The position numbers were made by a program, and so were the translations under genes. Positions 46,242-54,852 of a DNA stretch of 64,000 nt are shown here, piece by piece. Source of the DNA: Thioalkalivibrio sp. AKL19 (lineage in GTDB: Bacteria; Pseudomonadota; Gammaproteobacteria; Ectothiorhodospirales; Ectothiorhodospiraceae); assembly GCF_000420165.1 (NCBI RefSeq), contig NZ_ATUK01000010.1, positions 434,001 through 498,000 on the forward strand. The letters run 5' to 3'. The notes beneath the pieces were generated by a model. That model was not told where the DNA came from. It worked only from the letters and a program-made list of their open reading frames with translations, and did not search any database. Within the stretch, counting starts at the first letter, position 1. Every line of letters begins with the position of its first letter.

Positions 46242-47534
46242 ATGTCATTGAATGAATCGCGACGTTCGATCCTCTGGGTCATTGGAGTCACTGTGGTGGC
46301 AACCAGCCTGGTACTGGTGTTGTTACAGAACCTAAAGACCTCCGGAGAGGTGGTGGAACGCACCATCGACCATCGCTACGCCATTGCCGATCCGCAGTTC
46401 CGGCGTGAAATGTCCGTCTTGCTGGGTCCTGAACTCATGCGCGGCAACCAAGTGACGGCGCTGCAGAACGGCGAGGAGATCTTTCCGTCCATGCTGGCGG
46501 CCATTCGCTCGGCCCAGAGGTCGATCACTTTCGAGACTCACATTTACTGGTCCGGCGAGATAGGTGAAGCGTTCTCGCAGGCGCTTTCCGAGCGTGCCCG
46601 CGCAGGCGTGTCGGTTCACGTCATCATCGACTGGGTTGGCAGCACCAGGATGGATCAATCGCTGCTGGATTCCATGCAGGACTCAGGGGTGCTGTTGCAT
46701 CGGTATCGGCCGCTGCGCTGGTACAACCTCGGGCGCATGAACAACCGGACTCATCGCAAGCTGCTGGTGGTTGATGGTCACATTGGCTTCACCGGAGGGG
46801 TGGGCATCGCCGATCAGTGGACGGGTGGCGGCGGCGGCCCCGAGCAATGGCGCGACACACATTTTCGGATCGAAGGGCCCGTGGTGGCACAGCTGCAAGC
46901 GGCTTTCAACGACAATTGGATCAAGACCACGGGCCGCGTGCTGAACGGGCCAACCTACTTTCCGCCCCTGCAGGCCCAGGGCGAGATGGACGCGCATGTA
47001 TTTCTCGCCTCGCCATCCGGCGGCAGCGAGAGCATGCACCTGATGTATCTGCTTGCCATTGCGGCGGCAGAGGCGACGATCGACCTGGCGGCCGCCTACT
47101 TCGTGCCCGACAAGCTGTTGATCGAGGCCCTGGTGGCGGCCCGCGGGCGGGATGTTCGGGTCCGCATTCTGCTGCCCGGGCCGCACATCGATGCGGCAAC
47201 GGTCAAGATCGCCTCGAAAGGCGATTGGGGCCCGCTTCTGCGGGCCGGTGCCGAAATCCACGTCTATCAGCCGACCATGCTGCACACCAAGCTACTGGTC
47301 ATCGATGCCGAATTCGTCTCGGTGGGTTCCACCAATTTCGACATTCGTTCGCTTCGGCTCAATGACGAGGCGAGCCTGAATATCTACAACCGCGAGTTTG
47401 CCACGCAGATGACCGCGGTGTTCGAGCGCGATCTCCTGAACGCCGAGCGATACTCCCTCCACCGCTGGAACACCCGCCCGATCCGGGAAAAGGTCTCCGA
47501 GAAGCTACTGCTCCCCATCAAGTCCCAGCTCTGA
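46242..47534 (+). CDS. Cardiolipin synthase-like phospholipase D family protein
   Basis: A 430-residue protein from the ATG at 46242 with one N-terminal membrane helix (about 8-28) and two PLD domains. HKD motif 1 is HRKLLVVDGHIGFTGG and HKD motif 2 is HTKLLVIDAEFVSVGSTN. This fits ClsB-type cardiolipin synthases, which join phosphatidylglycerol to another lipid head. PLD nuclease activity is less likely given the membrane anchor. Confidence 0.9.
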   Translation: MSLNESRRSILWVIGVTVVATSLVLVLLQNLKTSGEVVERTIDHRYAIADPQFRREMSVLLGPELMRGNQVTALQNGEEIFPSMLAAIRSAQRSITFETHIYWSGEIGEAFSQALSERARAGVSVHVIIDWVGSTRMDQSLLDSMQDSGVLLHRYRPLRWYNLGRMNNRTHRKLLVVDGHIGFTGGVGIADQWTGGGGGPEQWRDTHFRIEGPVVAQLQAAFNDNWIKTTGRVLNGPTYFPPLQAQGEMDAHVFLASPSGGSESMHLMYLLAIAAAEATIDLAAAYFVPDKLLIEALVAARGRDVRVRILLPGPHIDAATVKIASKGDWGPLLRAGAEIHVYQPTMLHTKLLVIDAEFVSVGSTNFDIRSLRLNDEASLNIYNREFATQMTAVFERDLLNAERYSLHRWNTRPIREKVSEKLLLPIKSQL

Positions 47535-47551
47535 CCTCGAGAGACAGTGAT

Positions 47552-47568
47552 CCAGGGAAACACTGATC
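47552..47568 (+). repeat. Island-border repeat, copy 2 (internal)
   Basis: CCAGGGAAACACTGATC, identical to the left-edge copy at 34294-34310 and in the same orientation, located just after the cardiolipin synthase gene. Confidence 0.6.
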
Positions 47569-47695
47569 CCACATATGTTGGGCACCGCACAGACCCTCCC
47601 CAGCACTTCATCTAGCTTTGAAGCCTCAATCCGTCTCTACCTGAATCCATGGAAGAGGCACACCCCGAACGGTTCTACAACCTGGAGATTATCTT

Positions 47696-47875
47696 ATGAA
47701 CAAGGATCAAGCCAAAGGTAAAGGAAAAGAGGCGAAGGGAAAGGTGAAGGAGGTCGCCGGCAAGGCGACCGGCGACAAGAGCACCGAGTACAAGGGTAAA
47801 GCCGAAAAGCATGGCGGCAAGGCTCAAGGCAAGTACGGAGACCTCAAGAGCGACGCCAAGAAGAAAACGGAATGA
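47696..47875 (+). CDS. CsbD family stress protein
   Basis: A 59-residue protein, MNKDQAKGKGKEAKGKVKEV... , ending DLKSDAKKKTE, very rich in Lys, Gly and Ala. It is a typical hydrophilic CsbD-like general stress protein: the KGKxKExxGKxTGDKSxExKGKAEKxxGKxQxxxGDxK pattern is clear. Its stop overlaps the start of the following PRC-barrel gene (ATGA). CsbD is controlled by the stress sigma factor in Bacillus; regulation here is unknown. Confidence 0.92.
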   Translation: MNKDQAKGKGKEAKGKVKEVAGKATGDKSTEYKGKAEKHGGKAQGKYGDLKSDAKKKTE

Positions 47876-48273
47876 CCGGTGCCGCTGCCTTCTCGAGAAT
47901 TGGCCAGGCCGCACCCGAAGATACCCATGCCGGGCACACGCTGTTGAGTGCAACGCGGGTCACCGGCCACGATGTCTCCAGTATGCGAGAGGAAAAGCTG
48001 GGCGACATTCTCGACGTGATGCTGGATACGCGCGAGGGGGCCATACGTTACGTGGTCCTGACATCCGGCGGCTTTGTCGGGATGGGTGATCGGTTATTCG
48101 CCATCGCGCGAACCGCCTTGAAGCACGACACGGAACACAAGCGATTGATGCTTGACGTCGATCGCTTAAAAAACGCCCCGGGGTTCGCCAGGGATGGGTG
48201 GCCCAATATGGCCGACTTTACGTGGTGTTTGTCGGTAGGTTCTGGCGACCCCGGGGCTCACCGCAAAGGCTGA
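47872..48273 (+). CDS. PRC-barrel domain protein
   Basis: A 133-residue cytosolic protein with one PRC-barrel (about 27-100: HTLLSATRVTGHDVSSMREEKLGDILDVMLDTREG and GGFVGMGDRLFAI). It overlaps the CsbD gene by four bases. Unlike the PRC-barrel protein at 34811 it has no signal peptide and no low-complexity spacer, but the GGFxGMG core is shared. The C-terminal 25 residues look non-conserved. Confidence 0.85.
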   Translation: MTGAAAFSRIGQAAPEDTHAGHTLLSATRVTGHDVSSMREEKLGDILDVMLDTREGAIRYVVLTSGGFVGMGDRLFAIARTALKHDTEHKRLMLDVDRLKNAPGFARDGWPNMADFTWCLSVGSGDPGAHRKG

Positions 48274-48434
48274 TCGCCGGAAATACAGAACCTACCAGAC
48301 AGGGCGGATTCACCCTGCCGACCAGCCCCCTGAGTCGCAACACCGCATCGCGAGCCGCCACCCTGCAGTCGGGCCCCAGACACGTTCCTTGAATAGCACA
48401 AACAATATCCACCCACCCATTAGAGAGATCGAAA

Positions 48435-48668
48435 ATGGCGACGAATGACAGTCTGGCACTTAGCAAGATTCTGGCAGTGGTTCTGATTGTTGTAGGCCTG
48501 ATCCTGCTTTTCTTTGCCTATCGTTCATCCCAGAGTCTGGGCGATCAGGTGACGGAGGCGCTGACCGGGAGCTTCACTGACTCCACCATCTGGTTCCTGA
48601 TCCTTGGTGCGGCTTCTACCGTGGCCGGTGTTGGCCTGTTTTTCTTCGGCAAGTCAGCGAACACCTGA
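48435..48668 (+). CDS. DUF3185 family small membrane protein
   Basis: A 77-residue protein with two hydrophobic helices (about 9-28 and 51-72) and the middle FAYRSSQSLGDQVTEALTGSFTDSTIWFL that marks the DUF3185 family. Function unknown. It precedes the AI-2E transporter gene by 14 bases on the same strand. Confidence 0.85.
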   Translation: MATNDSLALSKILAVVLIVVGLILLFFAYRSSQSLGDQVTEALTGSFTDSTIWFLILGAASTVAGVGLFFFGKSANT

Positions 48669-48682
48669 CGCAGGCATTCGCG

Positions 48683-49861
48683 ATGCCCCACGACACGGAG
48701 GAATCCCTGGGTGGCGGGGCAAGGGCTACGGCTCAAGATCGGGACTCGGCACGTCCGGAAAAACGACTGTTCAAGGCGGCTGAACTTCGCTTGTTTCGCT
48801 ACACGGCGGTCTTGTTCAGCCTGGTGACGCTCGCCGCCCTGATCGTCGTCATCGCGTGGTCATTCGGCTGGATACTGAGTACCTTCTACAACCTGCTCCT
48901 GTCGCTCTCCATCGCGGGCATCCTCGCGCTGGTGCTTTACCCTGTGGTCAATTTTCTCGAGAACCGGCTTCATTTACCCCGATGGCTGGCCATCATGCTA
49001 TTGATGGCGATCTTCTTCCTTGGGGTTGGCGGCCTGCTGTTCTTTCTGGTCCCCACCCTGACCGCCCAGGTCATCCAGTTGATGACGGTTTTGCCCGAGA
49101 CACTGGAACGCTGGCAGGATCACTTTTCCTTTTATTTTCCGGAAATCAGCTCGATGATTTCGGAACGCATGGAAGATGGCAATGGGGAGCAATCCGAGTC
49201 TTCGATGGACGGTGCCGGCACGACCGTAATGGCCTATTTGGGGATGTTAGCGGCCATCAGCTTCGTGCCCCTGTTTCTATTTTTTGCCCTGCTCTCCGGT
49301 GACGCGCTCCGGGGAAAGGCATCCGAACTGTTATCCGTCTTCCATGAGCGCACTCGGCAGAAAGTGCTCTATTTCATGGATGTGTTCGTGGGATACATCA
49401 CCGCCTTCTTTCAGGGCCAACTGATGATCGCCATGATCATGGGAGCCCTGTATGCGCTCAGCTTTACGCTGATCGGCCTGCAATTCGGCGTGCTCGCGGG
49501 GCTCATCCTGGGACTGCTGAATATCGTGCCCTTCTTGGGCACGCTGATCGGCCTGTTGGTGATCTTGCCCATGGCCTATCTGCAGCCGGAAGGTGGCATT
49601 GAGCTGTTGATGCTGGCCGGACTGGCCTTCGCCGCGGTGCAACTGATCGAGAGCTGGTTGCTAACACCGAAGATCATGTCCAACCGCTCGGGCCTGCATC
49701 CTGCACTCGTCATTATTTCGCTGTTCTTCTGGGGAACCGCCCTGAGCGGCATTATCGGGATGGTACTTGCCGTTCCCCTGACGGCGTTCTTCGTAGCGAT
49801 ATGGGGCGAGATCAAGTCCAGCCTGAAGCACGCGCTGAGCAGCCGGGAGGCCCGATCATGA
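48683..49861 (+). CDS. AI-2E (PerM) family transporter
   Basis: A 392-residue membrane protein with about eight helices. FYNLLLSLSIAGILALVLYPVVNFLENR near the start and GLLNIVPFLGTLIGLLVILPMAYLQ, ESWLLTPKIMSNRSGLHPALVII later are PF01594 signatures. Members act as solute or ion exporters, including Na+/H+ antiport in halophiles. Its stop overlaps the start of the next gene (ATGA). Confidence 0.9.
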   Translation: MPHDTEESLGGGARATAQDRDSARPEKRLFKAAELRLFRYTAVLFSLVTLAALIVVIAWSFGWILSTFYNLLLSLSIAGILALVLYPVVNFLENRLHLPRWLAIMLLMAIFFLGVGGLLFFLVPTLTAQVIQLMTVLPETLERWQDHFSFYFPEISSMISERMEDGNGEQSESSMDGAGTTVMAYLGMLAAISFVPLFLFFALLSGDALRGKASELLSVFHERTRQKVLYFMDVFVGYITAFFQGQLMIAMIMGALYALSFTLIGLQFGVLAGLILGLLNIVPFLGTLIGLLVILPMAYLQPEGGIELLMLAGLAFAAVQLIESWLLTPKIMSNRSGLHPALVIISLFFWGTALSGIIGMVLAVPLTAFFVAIWGEIKSSLKHALSSREARS

Positions 49862-50343
49862 CCGAAACGAATCACACCCGGGACAAGGATCCGCAAGGCG
49901 ATAACGAACACATCGGGGACATCACGGAGATTCTGAAGGCCCTGGTGGCGGACCTGGCTCGCGTGGTGGTGGTGGAGACCCGTCTGTTCGGGCACACCGT
50001 GCTGGCGATGATCGGATTAACCGTGGCCATTGCACTGTTGCTGGTGGCCGGCTGGCTGTTTGCCGGGGCGGCCCTGGTGGTCGCGCTGGCGAACCTGCAG
50101 GCCTTCAACCTGATGGGCGCACTGCTGATCGTGACGCTGGGACACCTGGTGCTGGCGGCCCTGGCGTTCTGGCGATTGCGCCACATTACCCGGGACCTTA
50201 CCTTCCGCGAGAGCCGGGCGAGCGTTAACAGCCTGCTCGCCCAGACGAGGGCGCTCGTCGATGCGGCAGGGCATCATCCCCCGGAGGCCGAGCAACGCCC
50301 CCCGGGAAGCGGGCCGAGGTCAGCGGAGCGACAGTCCGACTAG
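49858..50343 (+). CDS. Phage holin-like (DUF1469/YqjE) membrane protein
   Basis: A 161-residue protein from the ATG at 49858 (GGGAGG upstream) with a polar N-terminus, two long hydrophobic helices (about 45-75 and 78-105) and a basic tail. This is the holin-superfamily layout of E. coli YqjE; it is not evidence of phage. It is coupled to the AI-2E gene and its 3' end overlaps the convergent gene by 24 bases. Confidence 0.8.
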   Translation: MTETNHTRDKDPQGDNEHIGDITEILKALVADLARVVVVETRLFGHTVLAMIGLTVAIALLLVAGWLFAGAALVVALANLQAFNLMGALLIVTLGHLVLAALAFWRLRHITRDLTFRESRASVNSLLAQTRALVDAAGHHPPEAEQRPPGSGPRSAERQSD

Positions 50344-50592
50344 GCCGGAGGCAATTCGCCAGGCCCGCAGCTGGGCGGCCAGGATTCCATAGGTCGTTTT
50401 GATACCGGGAACATCCAGGCGCCCGGCCAGCAATCCACACCCAAAGGCAATGGCGAGCACGGCCGGTCGCCGGGCCATGTCCCGTGCCCGGCACAGCAGG
50501 TAGTCGATACGCTGGCGAACAAGACCGCCTCGATAATCAATTCGGCCGCGCAAGTGCGCGGCCTCCCGCCTTAACTGGTGGCCACGGAACAC
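50320..50592 (-). CDS. Small YqjK-like membrane-associated protein
   Basis: A 90-residue protein starting at GTG (50592), two bases after the stop of the DUF883 gene. It reads MFRGHQLRREAAHLRGRIDY... with a basic first half and one hydrophobic segment (AVLAIAFGCGLLAGRL, about 44-59). The start is inferred from context; there is no in-frame ATG. Position next to YqjD- and YqjE-like genes suggests the yqjDEK gene set, but here split on two strands. Confidence 0.65.
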   Translation of the reverse strand: MFRGHQLRREAAHLRGRIDYRGGLVRQRIDYLLCRARDMARRPAVLAIAFGCGLLAGRLDVPGIKTTYGILAAQLRAWRIASGLVGLSLR

Positions 50593-50594
50593 GA

Positions 50595-50879
50595 TCAACG
50601 GCGTCGCAAAGCGGACACCAGGGTCCCCGCGGCAAAGGCGATGCCCAGGGAAAGCAAAGGGTTTTCCCGGACGAAGCCGGTCACCGACTTCAGCGTTTCG
50701 TCGGAGCGCTCCTTGACCTGCTGCCCGGCCTCCTTGACCCGTTCCTCCGCACCTGCGGCCTGATGGCGGATTCGTTCCTCGGCCTTGGCGGCCGTCTTGG
50801 CGGCCTGATCCACCGTCTCGTGAGCGCGCTCGGACAGACGGTCTGTAGTGGCGTGTTCGCTTGTACCTGGCGTAGTCAT
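50595..50879 (-). CDS. ElaB/YqjD (DUF883) family ribosome-binding membrane protein
   Basis: A 94-residue protein: a long amphipathic helical region (ERAHETVDQAAKTAAKAEERIRHQAAGAEERVKEAGQQV) followed by a single C-terminal helix (NPLLSLGIAFAAGTLVSAL) and RRR end, as in YqjD and ElaB, which tether ribosomes to the inner membrane in stationary phase. The ATG at 50879 was chosen; a longer reading to 51095 would be translated non-coding sequence. Confidence 0.88.
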   Translation of the reverse strand: MTTPGTSEHATTDRLSERAHETVDQAAKTAAKAEERIRHQAAGAEERVKEAGQQVKERSDETLKSVTGFVRENPLLSLGIAFAAGTLVSALRRR

Positions 50880-51149
50880 GGCTGTTTCCCGTTGCTGTGG
50901 TGAGGCATGGGTGGAAGCCGCCCATCGGCTTCCACTGGCAAGCAACGGAAAGTTTCTCGCACAGGCGCCCTCCCGTCTGCGCGGTAGCGAACAAAGGCCC
51001 TCACTCCAAGGCCCACAAGCACCCTGGCGCTCAGCAGGTGTTGTTCGGCAGCCGCTCACTGCGGCTACGCGCCGGCGTTCACATACCTGGTTCAAGGACT
51101 GAACGTGGCCGGCGGCATCACACTCCCGCCCTTCGGGACACCGGCTATA

Positions 51150-51959
51150 TCACGGCCACTGATAGACCCCGCGATTGAGCGCGTCCCGGATGGCCGAGAT
51201 CAGCTTGTTGCCTCTCAGCGTCGCGCCGGTAAAGGCGTCGATGTCCTCCACCACCTCCTCCGGCGCGTAGAGATCGAATAGGGCCGATAGCGGCCGCCCT
51301 TCGAGGTAATCGATGGCCTGACGGTGCTGGCGCATCACGGCATGAAGTTCCTCGTGCTCCTCAAGCGCCAGATAATCCACTCCCTGGTAGCTCAGGTACC
51401 GGAACCGGACGTTGTGGAAATGATGGTCCCGCAGATCGAACTGGATATTGACCTGCATCGCGCCCCGGTCCGAAAACACGCCTCGATAGCGCCCGTCCAG
51501 GTACGTCCCGGGCGACAGGCCGAGCAGCACCCGGCCCGGCGGATGGGTGGCGGGTTCCCGCGTGGGCGCTGAAGCCTCGGGCCGTGCCTGGGGTGCCGGT
51601 GCATCGGCAAGTTGCCCTACCCGATACTGTTCCAGCATGGCGGCGGCCCTGGGGCTGTGCGGACGCCCGGGCGTCTTGTTGTACCAGCCTTCCGTGGCAT
51701 CACGGCCGCACCACTCCAGCATCACGTCCTCGGAAGTGGGGTGACGCGGAATATACTCCGTCACGTCGTACACCTGGCCATCAATGGCTTTCCAGCAGCT
51801 CTCGGCACTGTCGTGGGCCGCAAGCTCCTGTTCTGTAAACAGGCGCTGATCGTCGTCGGTCTCGCGGGTCTCCGCGACCAGCGCGCTGACGGCCCAAAGG
51901 GTGACGATCACGGTGCAGAAGGCCACGAACGCGGTGTAGGCAATCTTGTTCACGGTCAT
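51150..51959 (-). CDS. Cytochrome b5-like / FMN-binding membrane protein
   Basis: A 269-residue protein. An N-terminal membrane helix (about 5-28) is followed by a cytochrome b5-like domain (about 40-115, FTEQELAAHDSAESCWKAIDGQVYDVTEYIPRHP) with candidate haem ligands His73 and His101, and by an FMN_bind domain (about 140-265). FTGAT at 243-247 matches the [S/T]GA[S/T] covalent flavinylation motif used by ApbE. So the periplasmic face probably carries haem b and FMN. It overlaps the upstream flavocytochrome gene by four bases. Confidence 0.85.
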   Translation of the reverse strand: MTVNKIAYTAFVAFCTVIVTLWAVSALVAETRETDDDQRLFTEQELAAHDSAESCWKAIDGQVYDVTEYIPRHPTSEDVMLEWCGRDATEGWYNKTPGRPHSPRAAAMLEQYRVGQLADAPAPQARPEASAPTREPATHPPGRVLLGLSPGTYLDGRYRGVFSDRGAMQVNIQFDLRDHHFHNVRFRYLSYQGVDYLALEEHEELHAVMRQHRQAIDYLEGRPLSALFDLYAPEEVVEDIDAFTGATLRGNKLISAIRDALNRGVYQWP

Positions 51960-53263
51960 AGGAAATCAAACGCCTCCGTATGAATGCGGCCCCTGGGTAC
52001 GCCGGCGCGGCTCAGAAGCCCCATCAGGTGATGCACCATGCCGGGCGGCCCGCAGATGTAGATCTCCCGTTCCGCCAGGTCCGGGCAATGGGCGCGGATG
52101 AACGCTTCGTCCACGGGGCCGCGATCCTGAAAATAATGGATCTGCGCATCGAAATGCGGATGCCCCTGCGCGATCTCCCGAAGCTCGTCCATGTAATAGG
52201 CGCGGTCCGGTCGATTGGCCAGGTAGATCAGGGTGACCTCCGGCCCGGCCCCGGGCTCCCGCTGGAGGGCCCGAGCGCCGGACACGAAGGGTGTAATGCC
52301 GATGCCGCCACCGAACCAGAGTTGCCTGCGTTGCGGCTCGCGGCGCTCGAAAAACTGTCCGTAGGGGCCCTCGATCTGCACGGCGGTTCCCGGTGTCACC
52401 GTCTGCAATGCCCGGCTGGCATCGCCCAGGGCCTTGATGCCCACCCGGACAACGTCCTCGCCTGGCGCCGAAGAGATGGTGTAGGGGTGCTCTTCCCCCC
52501 GGCCGGCTTCCAGGCCCGGGTCGTGGGGAGTGAGGTACATGAACTGTCCCGCGGCATGCGACATGGCCCGGCCCCTCGGGGCGAGGGTGATCTCCACCAC
52601 GTTGGACGCAAGGGCGGTCACGGCCTCGACGGTATAATCATGGCGCCCCAGCCGGGGCGACAGCACCTTGCGCCAGAGCACTGCGGCAACCGCCAGGGCC
52701 GCGAGCCCCCACCAGAGCAGCGCATGCTCCACGAGCATGACCGCGTGCGCGAACGCCAGCAGGAACGCGGGCACCGACAACAGGTGCAGACGCTTCCAGC
52801 GCTGGTAATGCGGCCTGCCGAAAAACTGAAAGGTGGGCGCGAGAAAGATCACCATCAGCGCCAGTGCGCCCCAGCCCATCCACACCGCCCCGTGTTCAAG
52901 GGGCGGAAAGATCACCTGGGTGGCCGCTTCCGGAGAATTGGGGAGCGCCCCGAAGGCCAGCCACACCACGTGCAGCATGATCAGGATGAACGCCGTGAAA
53001 CCCAGTATCCGGTGCAGGGCCCAGATACGCGGCAAACCGCCGAACCAGCGATCCAGGCCCGGCAGGCGCACGCTCAGCATTGCACCGACCAGCAGCGCGC
53101 TCAGACCCAGCACGCCGGCCAGGTGACCAAGCGCCGAGAGCACCTCGGCCGCGCCCGCGCCCGGCGGCGGCCACCAACGCGGCCACGCCACCAGCACCGG
53201 CAGCAGCAGCAACACCGCGACAATCAAGTCACCCGCTCTGAAGCGTCTGAACATGGAATCCAT
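51956..53263 (-). CDS. Ferric-reductase-like flavocytochrome (FRD/NOX superfamily)
   Basis: A 435-residue protein with about six membrane helices (about 10-205) and a cytosolic FAD/NAD(P)H-binding domain (about 208-435). Histidines in HRILGFTAF, LHVVWLAF, RLHLLSVPAF and FAHAVMLVEH are placed to bind two b haems. FAD motif HPYTISSAPG and NAD motif IYICGPPGMVHHLMG follow; GGGIGITPFVSGA is the ferredoxin-reductase glycine loop. It should pass electrons from NAD(P)H across the membrane, plausibly to its coupled partner gene. The first gene of this pair. Confidence 0.9.
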   Translation of the reverse strand: MDSMFRRFRAGDLIVAVLLLLPVLVAWPRWWPPPGAGAAEVLSALGHLAGVLGLSALLVGAMLSVRLPGLDRWFGGLPRIWALHRILGFTAFILIMLHVVWLAFGALPNSPEAATQVIFPPLEHGAVWMGWGALALMVIFLAPTFQFFGRPHYQRWKRLHLLSVPAFLLAFAHAVMLVEHALLWWGLAALAVAAVLWRKVLSPRLGRHDYTVEAVTALASNVVEITLAPRGRAMSHAAGQFMYLTPHDPGLEAGRGEEHPYTISSAPGEDVVRVGIKALGDASRALQTVTPGTAVQIEGPYGQFFERREPQRRQLWFGGGIGITPFVSGARALQREPGAGPEVTLIYLANRPDRAYYMDELREIAQGHPHFDAQIHYFQDRGPVDEAFIRAHCPDLAEREIYICGPPGMVHHLMGLLSRAGVPRGRIHTEAFDFL

Positions 53264-53282
53264 TTATCAGTGTTTCCCCAGG
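53261..53282 (-). repeat. Island-border repeat, copy 3 (right edge, inverted)
   Basis: On the minus strand it reads CCTGGGGAAACACTGATAAA, like the left-edge repeat at 34293 with a few mismatches, and points inward. The pair 34293 / 53282 thus forms 19 kb-separated inverted ends. Confidence 0.6.
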
Positions 53283-53541
53283 CACAAGTCTAGGTGGATA
53301 TCCACAAATGACCAGCGCGCCGGCGGTGTTCTTCCCGTTTATTCAAGCGCAGGGGCGCTACTTGGGTGCTGTCGGCCTGGGGGCCAAGGCGGCCGAATTC
53401 ATGGTGAGAGGGCTACCGGGGGGGTGGGGAAATACACACCGCCCCGCATGGCCGCTGGCACTGCCGGACGGCTTCCTGTACACCCGGCCCCGGTGGCGGA
53501 GATCCATCCCGCGGGATACTGTTTCAGCCTGGAGGAACGCC
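53283..53541. other. Intergenic region between flavocytochrome and GST genes
   Basis: About 260 bases with the border repeat at its left end and no supportable gene. It must hold the promoters of both divergent transcripts. Confidence 0.5.
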
Positions 53542-54150
53542 ATGAAAACACTCTACGATATGGAACGTTCCGGCAACTGCTACAAGGTTCGCCTGCTACT
53601 GGCCTTGCTCGGCGAGGACTATGAACGAGTGACGGTGGACCTGACCCGGGAGGAGCCGCGCGAGGCATCCTTCCTGGCCCTCAATCCGCGGGGCGAGATC
53701 CCGGTGCTGGTCGAGGATGACCAGGCCATCTGGGATTCCGGCGCGATCCTCGTCTACCTCGCGACCCAGGCAGTGGACCGGCACTGGTTCCCGGACGCGG
53801 CCCTGGCACGGGCACGGGTTACGCAATGGCTGGCCGTGGCCGCCAACGAGGTCCACCACGGCCTGGCGGCGGCCCGCGCCATCCGGCTGTTCGGGCGGAC
53901 AGGCGACCTCGCGCAGAGCCAGGCCGTGGGCCGATGCGCGCTGACCTTGCTGGACCAGCAGCTTGCCCGCGGCCCCTGGCTGGCCGGGGAGGCACCGAGC
54001 ATCGCCGACATAGCCTGCTATCCCTATGTGTCCATCGCCGAAGAAGGGGCGCTTTCCCTCGCCCCCTACCAGAATGTGGCCCGCTGGTGCCGGAATATCG
54101 AGTCCCTGCCGGGTTACACGCCAATGATGGCCCGCCAGCCGTCGGCTTGA
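53542..54150 (+). CDS. Glutathione S-transferase
   Basis: A 202-residue protein from the ATG at 53542, preceded by GGAGGAACGC. The N-domain LYDMERSGNCYKVRLLLALLGEDYERVTVDL (key SGNCYKVR) and LNPRGEIPVLVED carry the glutathione-binding cis-Pro loop (IPVL), and DSGAILVYLA the Glu/Ser region. The C-domain ends with PWLAGEAPSIADIACYPYV. Typical cytosolic GST; substrate unknown. Confidence 0.9.
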   Translation: MKTLYDMERSGNCYKVRLLLALLGEDYERVTVDLTREEPREASFLALNPRGEIPVLVEDDQAIWDSGAILVYLATQAVDRHWFPDAALARARVTQWLAVAANEVHHGLAAARAIRLFGRTGDLAQSQAVGRCALTLLDQQLARGPWLAGEAPSIADIACYPYVSIAEEGALSLAPYQNVARWCRNIESLPGYTPMMARQPSA

Positions 54151-54273
54151 CAGTCTGCTTCCCTCCTACTCAATGAGTCGAAAGGGAAGGATTCGGGTCT
54201 GATCGGGTCATCATGTCATCTCTCCGTCCCCTTGATCGTGTGTTTGCGGGGCTGCTTTTCACGCCTGATGGCG

Positions 54274-54597
54274 ACATGGTTAACCGTAGATGTTGGCGAG
54301 ATCGCAAAGCGACTTTCCGGATGCGTACGGGAATCGGATACGGTCGGACGCATGGGTGGGGACGAATTTGCCGTGTCGGTAACCAATGCCCCTGGGCCAG
54401 AGTCGGTCGAGGCCGTCATGGAGAAGATCCGGGCGGAGATTGAGCGCCCGGTGGTCTTGGGGGGACATACCCTGAGGCCTTCGGCCAGCATCGGCGCTGC
54501 GTTCTACCCGGATCAGGGCGAGACGACTCACGAGCTGATTCGCCATGCGGACGAAGGCATGTATCACGCGAAACGCAATCGTCTGCGTCAGACGTGA
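54274..54597 (+). pseudogene. Truncated GGDEF domain
   Basis: Residues from VDVGEIAKRLSGCVRESDTVGRMGGDEFAVSV to DEGMYHAKRNRL are the last two thirds of a GGDEF domain with the motif GGDEF and an RxxD site intact, but the first part of the domain (N-terminal GHxxGD region and the sensor) is missing. An ATG at 54232 opens the frame but the preceding bases do not encode the missing domain. Probably a remnant of a cyclase gene. Confidence 0.75.
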
Positions 54598-54852
54598 CGG
54601 GTGGAGGTTCCAGCCCTCGACCCACAGGGCAACCCGGGATGAGCGGCAACATTCACGGGGCGCCCCCATGCAGAGCTCGGTGGCGCGGGTATCGACCCGC
54701 ATCTCGATCCCGGGCGGCCGTCCTGGCCGACGCGCAGGGCATGATCCGCGCCGACGAGATACTGTCTTTTATACAGCACACTGCTCAACGGCGGAATCTG
54801 GAGGCCTCGGCTGTGATGCCGACCAGTGCCAGAAATTACCCGCCTGTTCCGT
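54598..54852. other. Intergenic region before guaA 3' end
   Basis: About 255 bases without a credible gene or repeat. Confidence 0.5.

Noticed and set aside
49858..50343. Holin-like gene as a sign of prophage
   Set aside because: It is the YqjE-type holin-superfamily protein; no phage structural, lysis or integrase gene is nearby.
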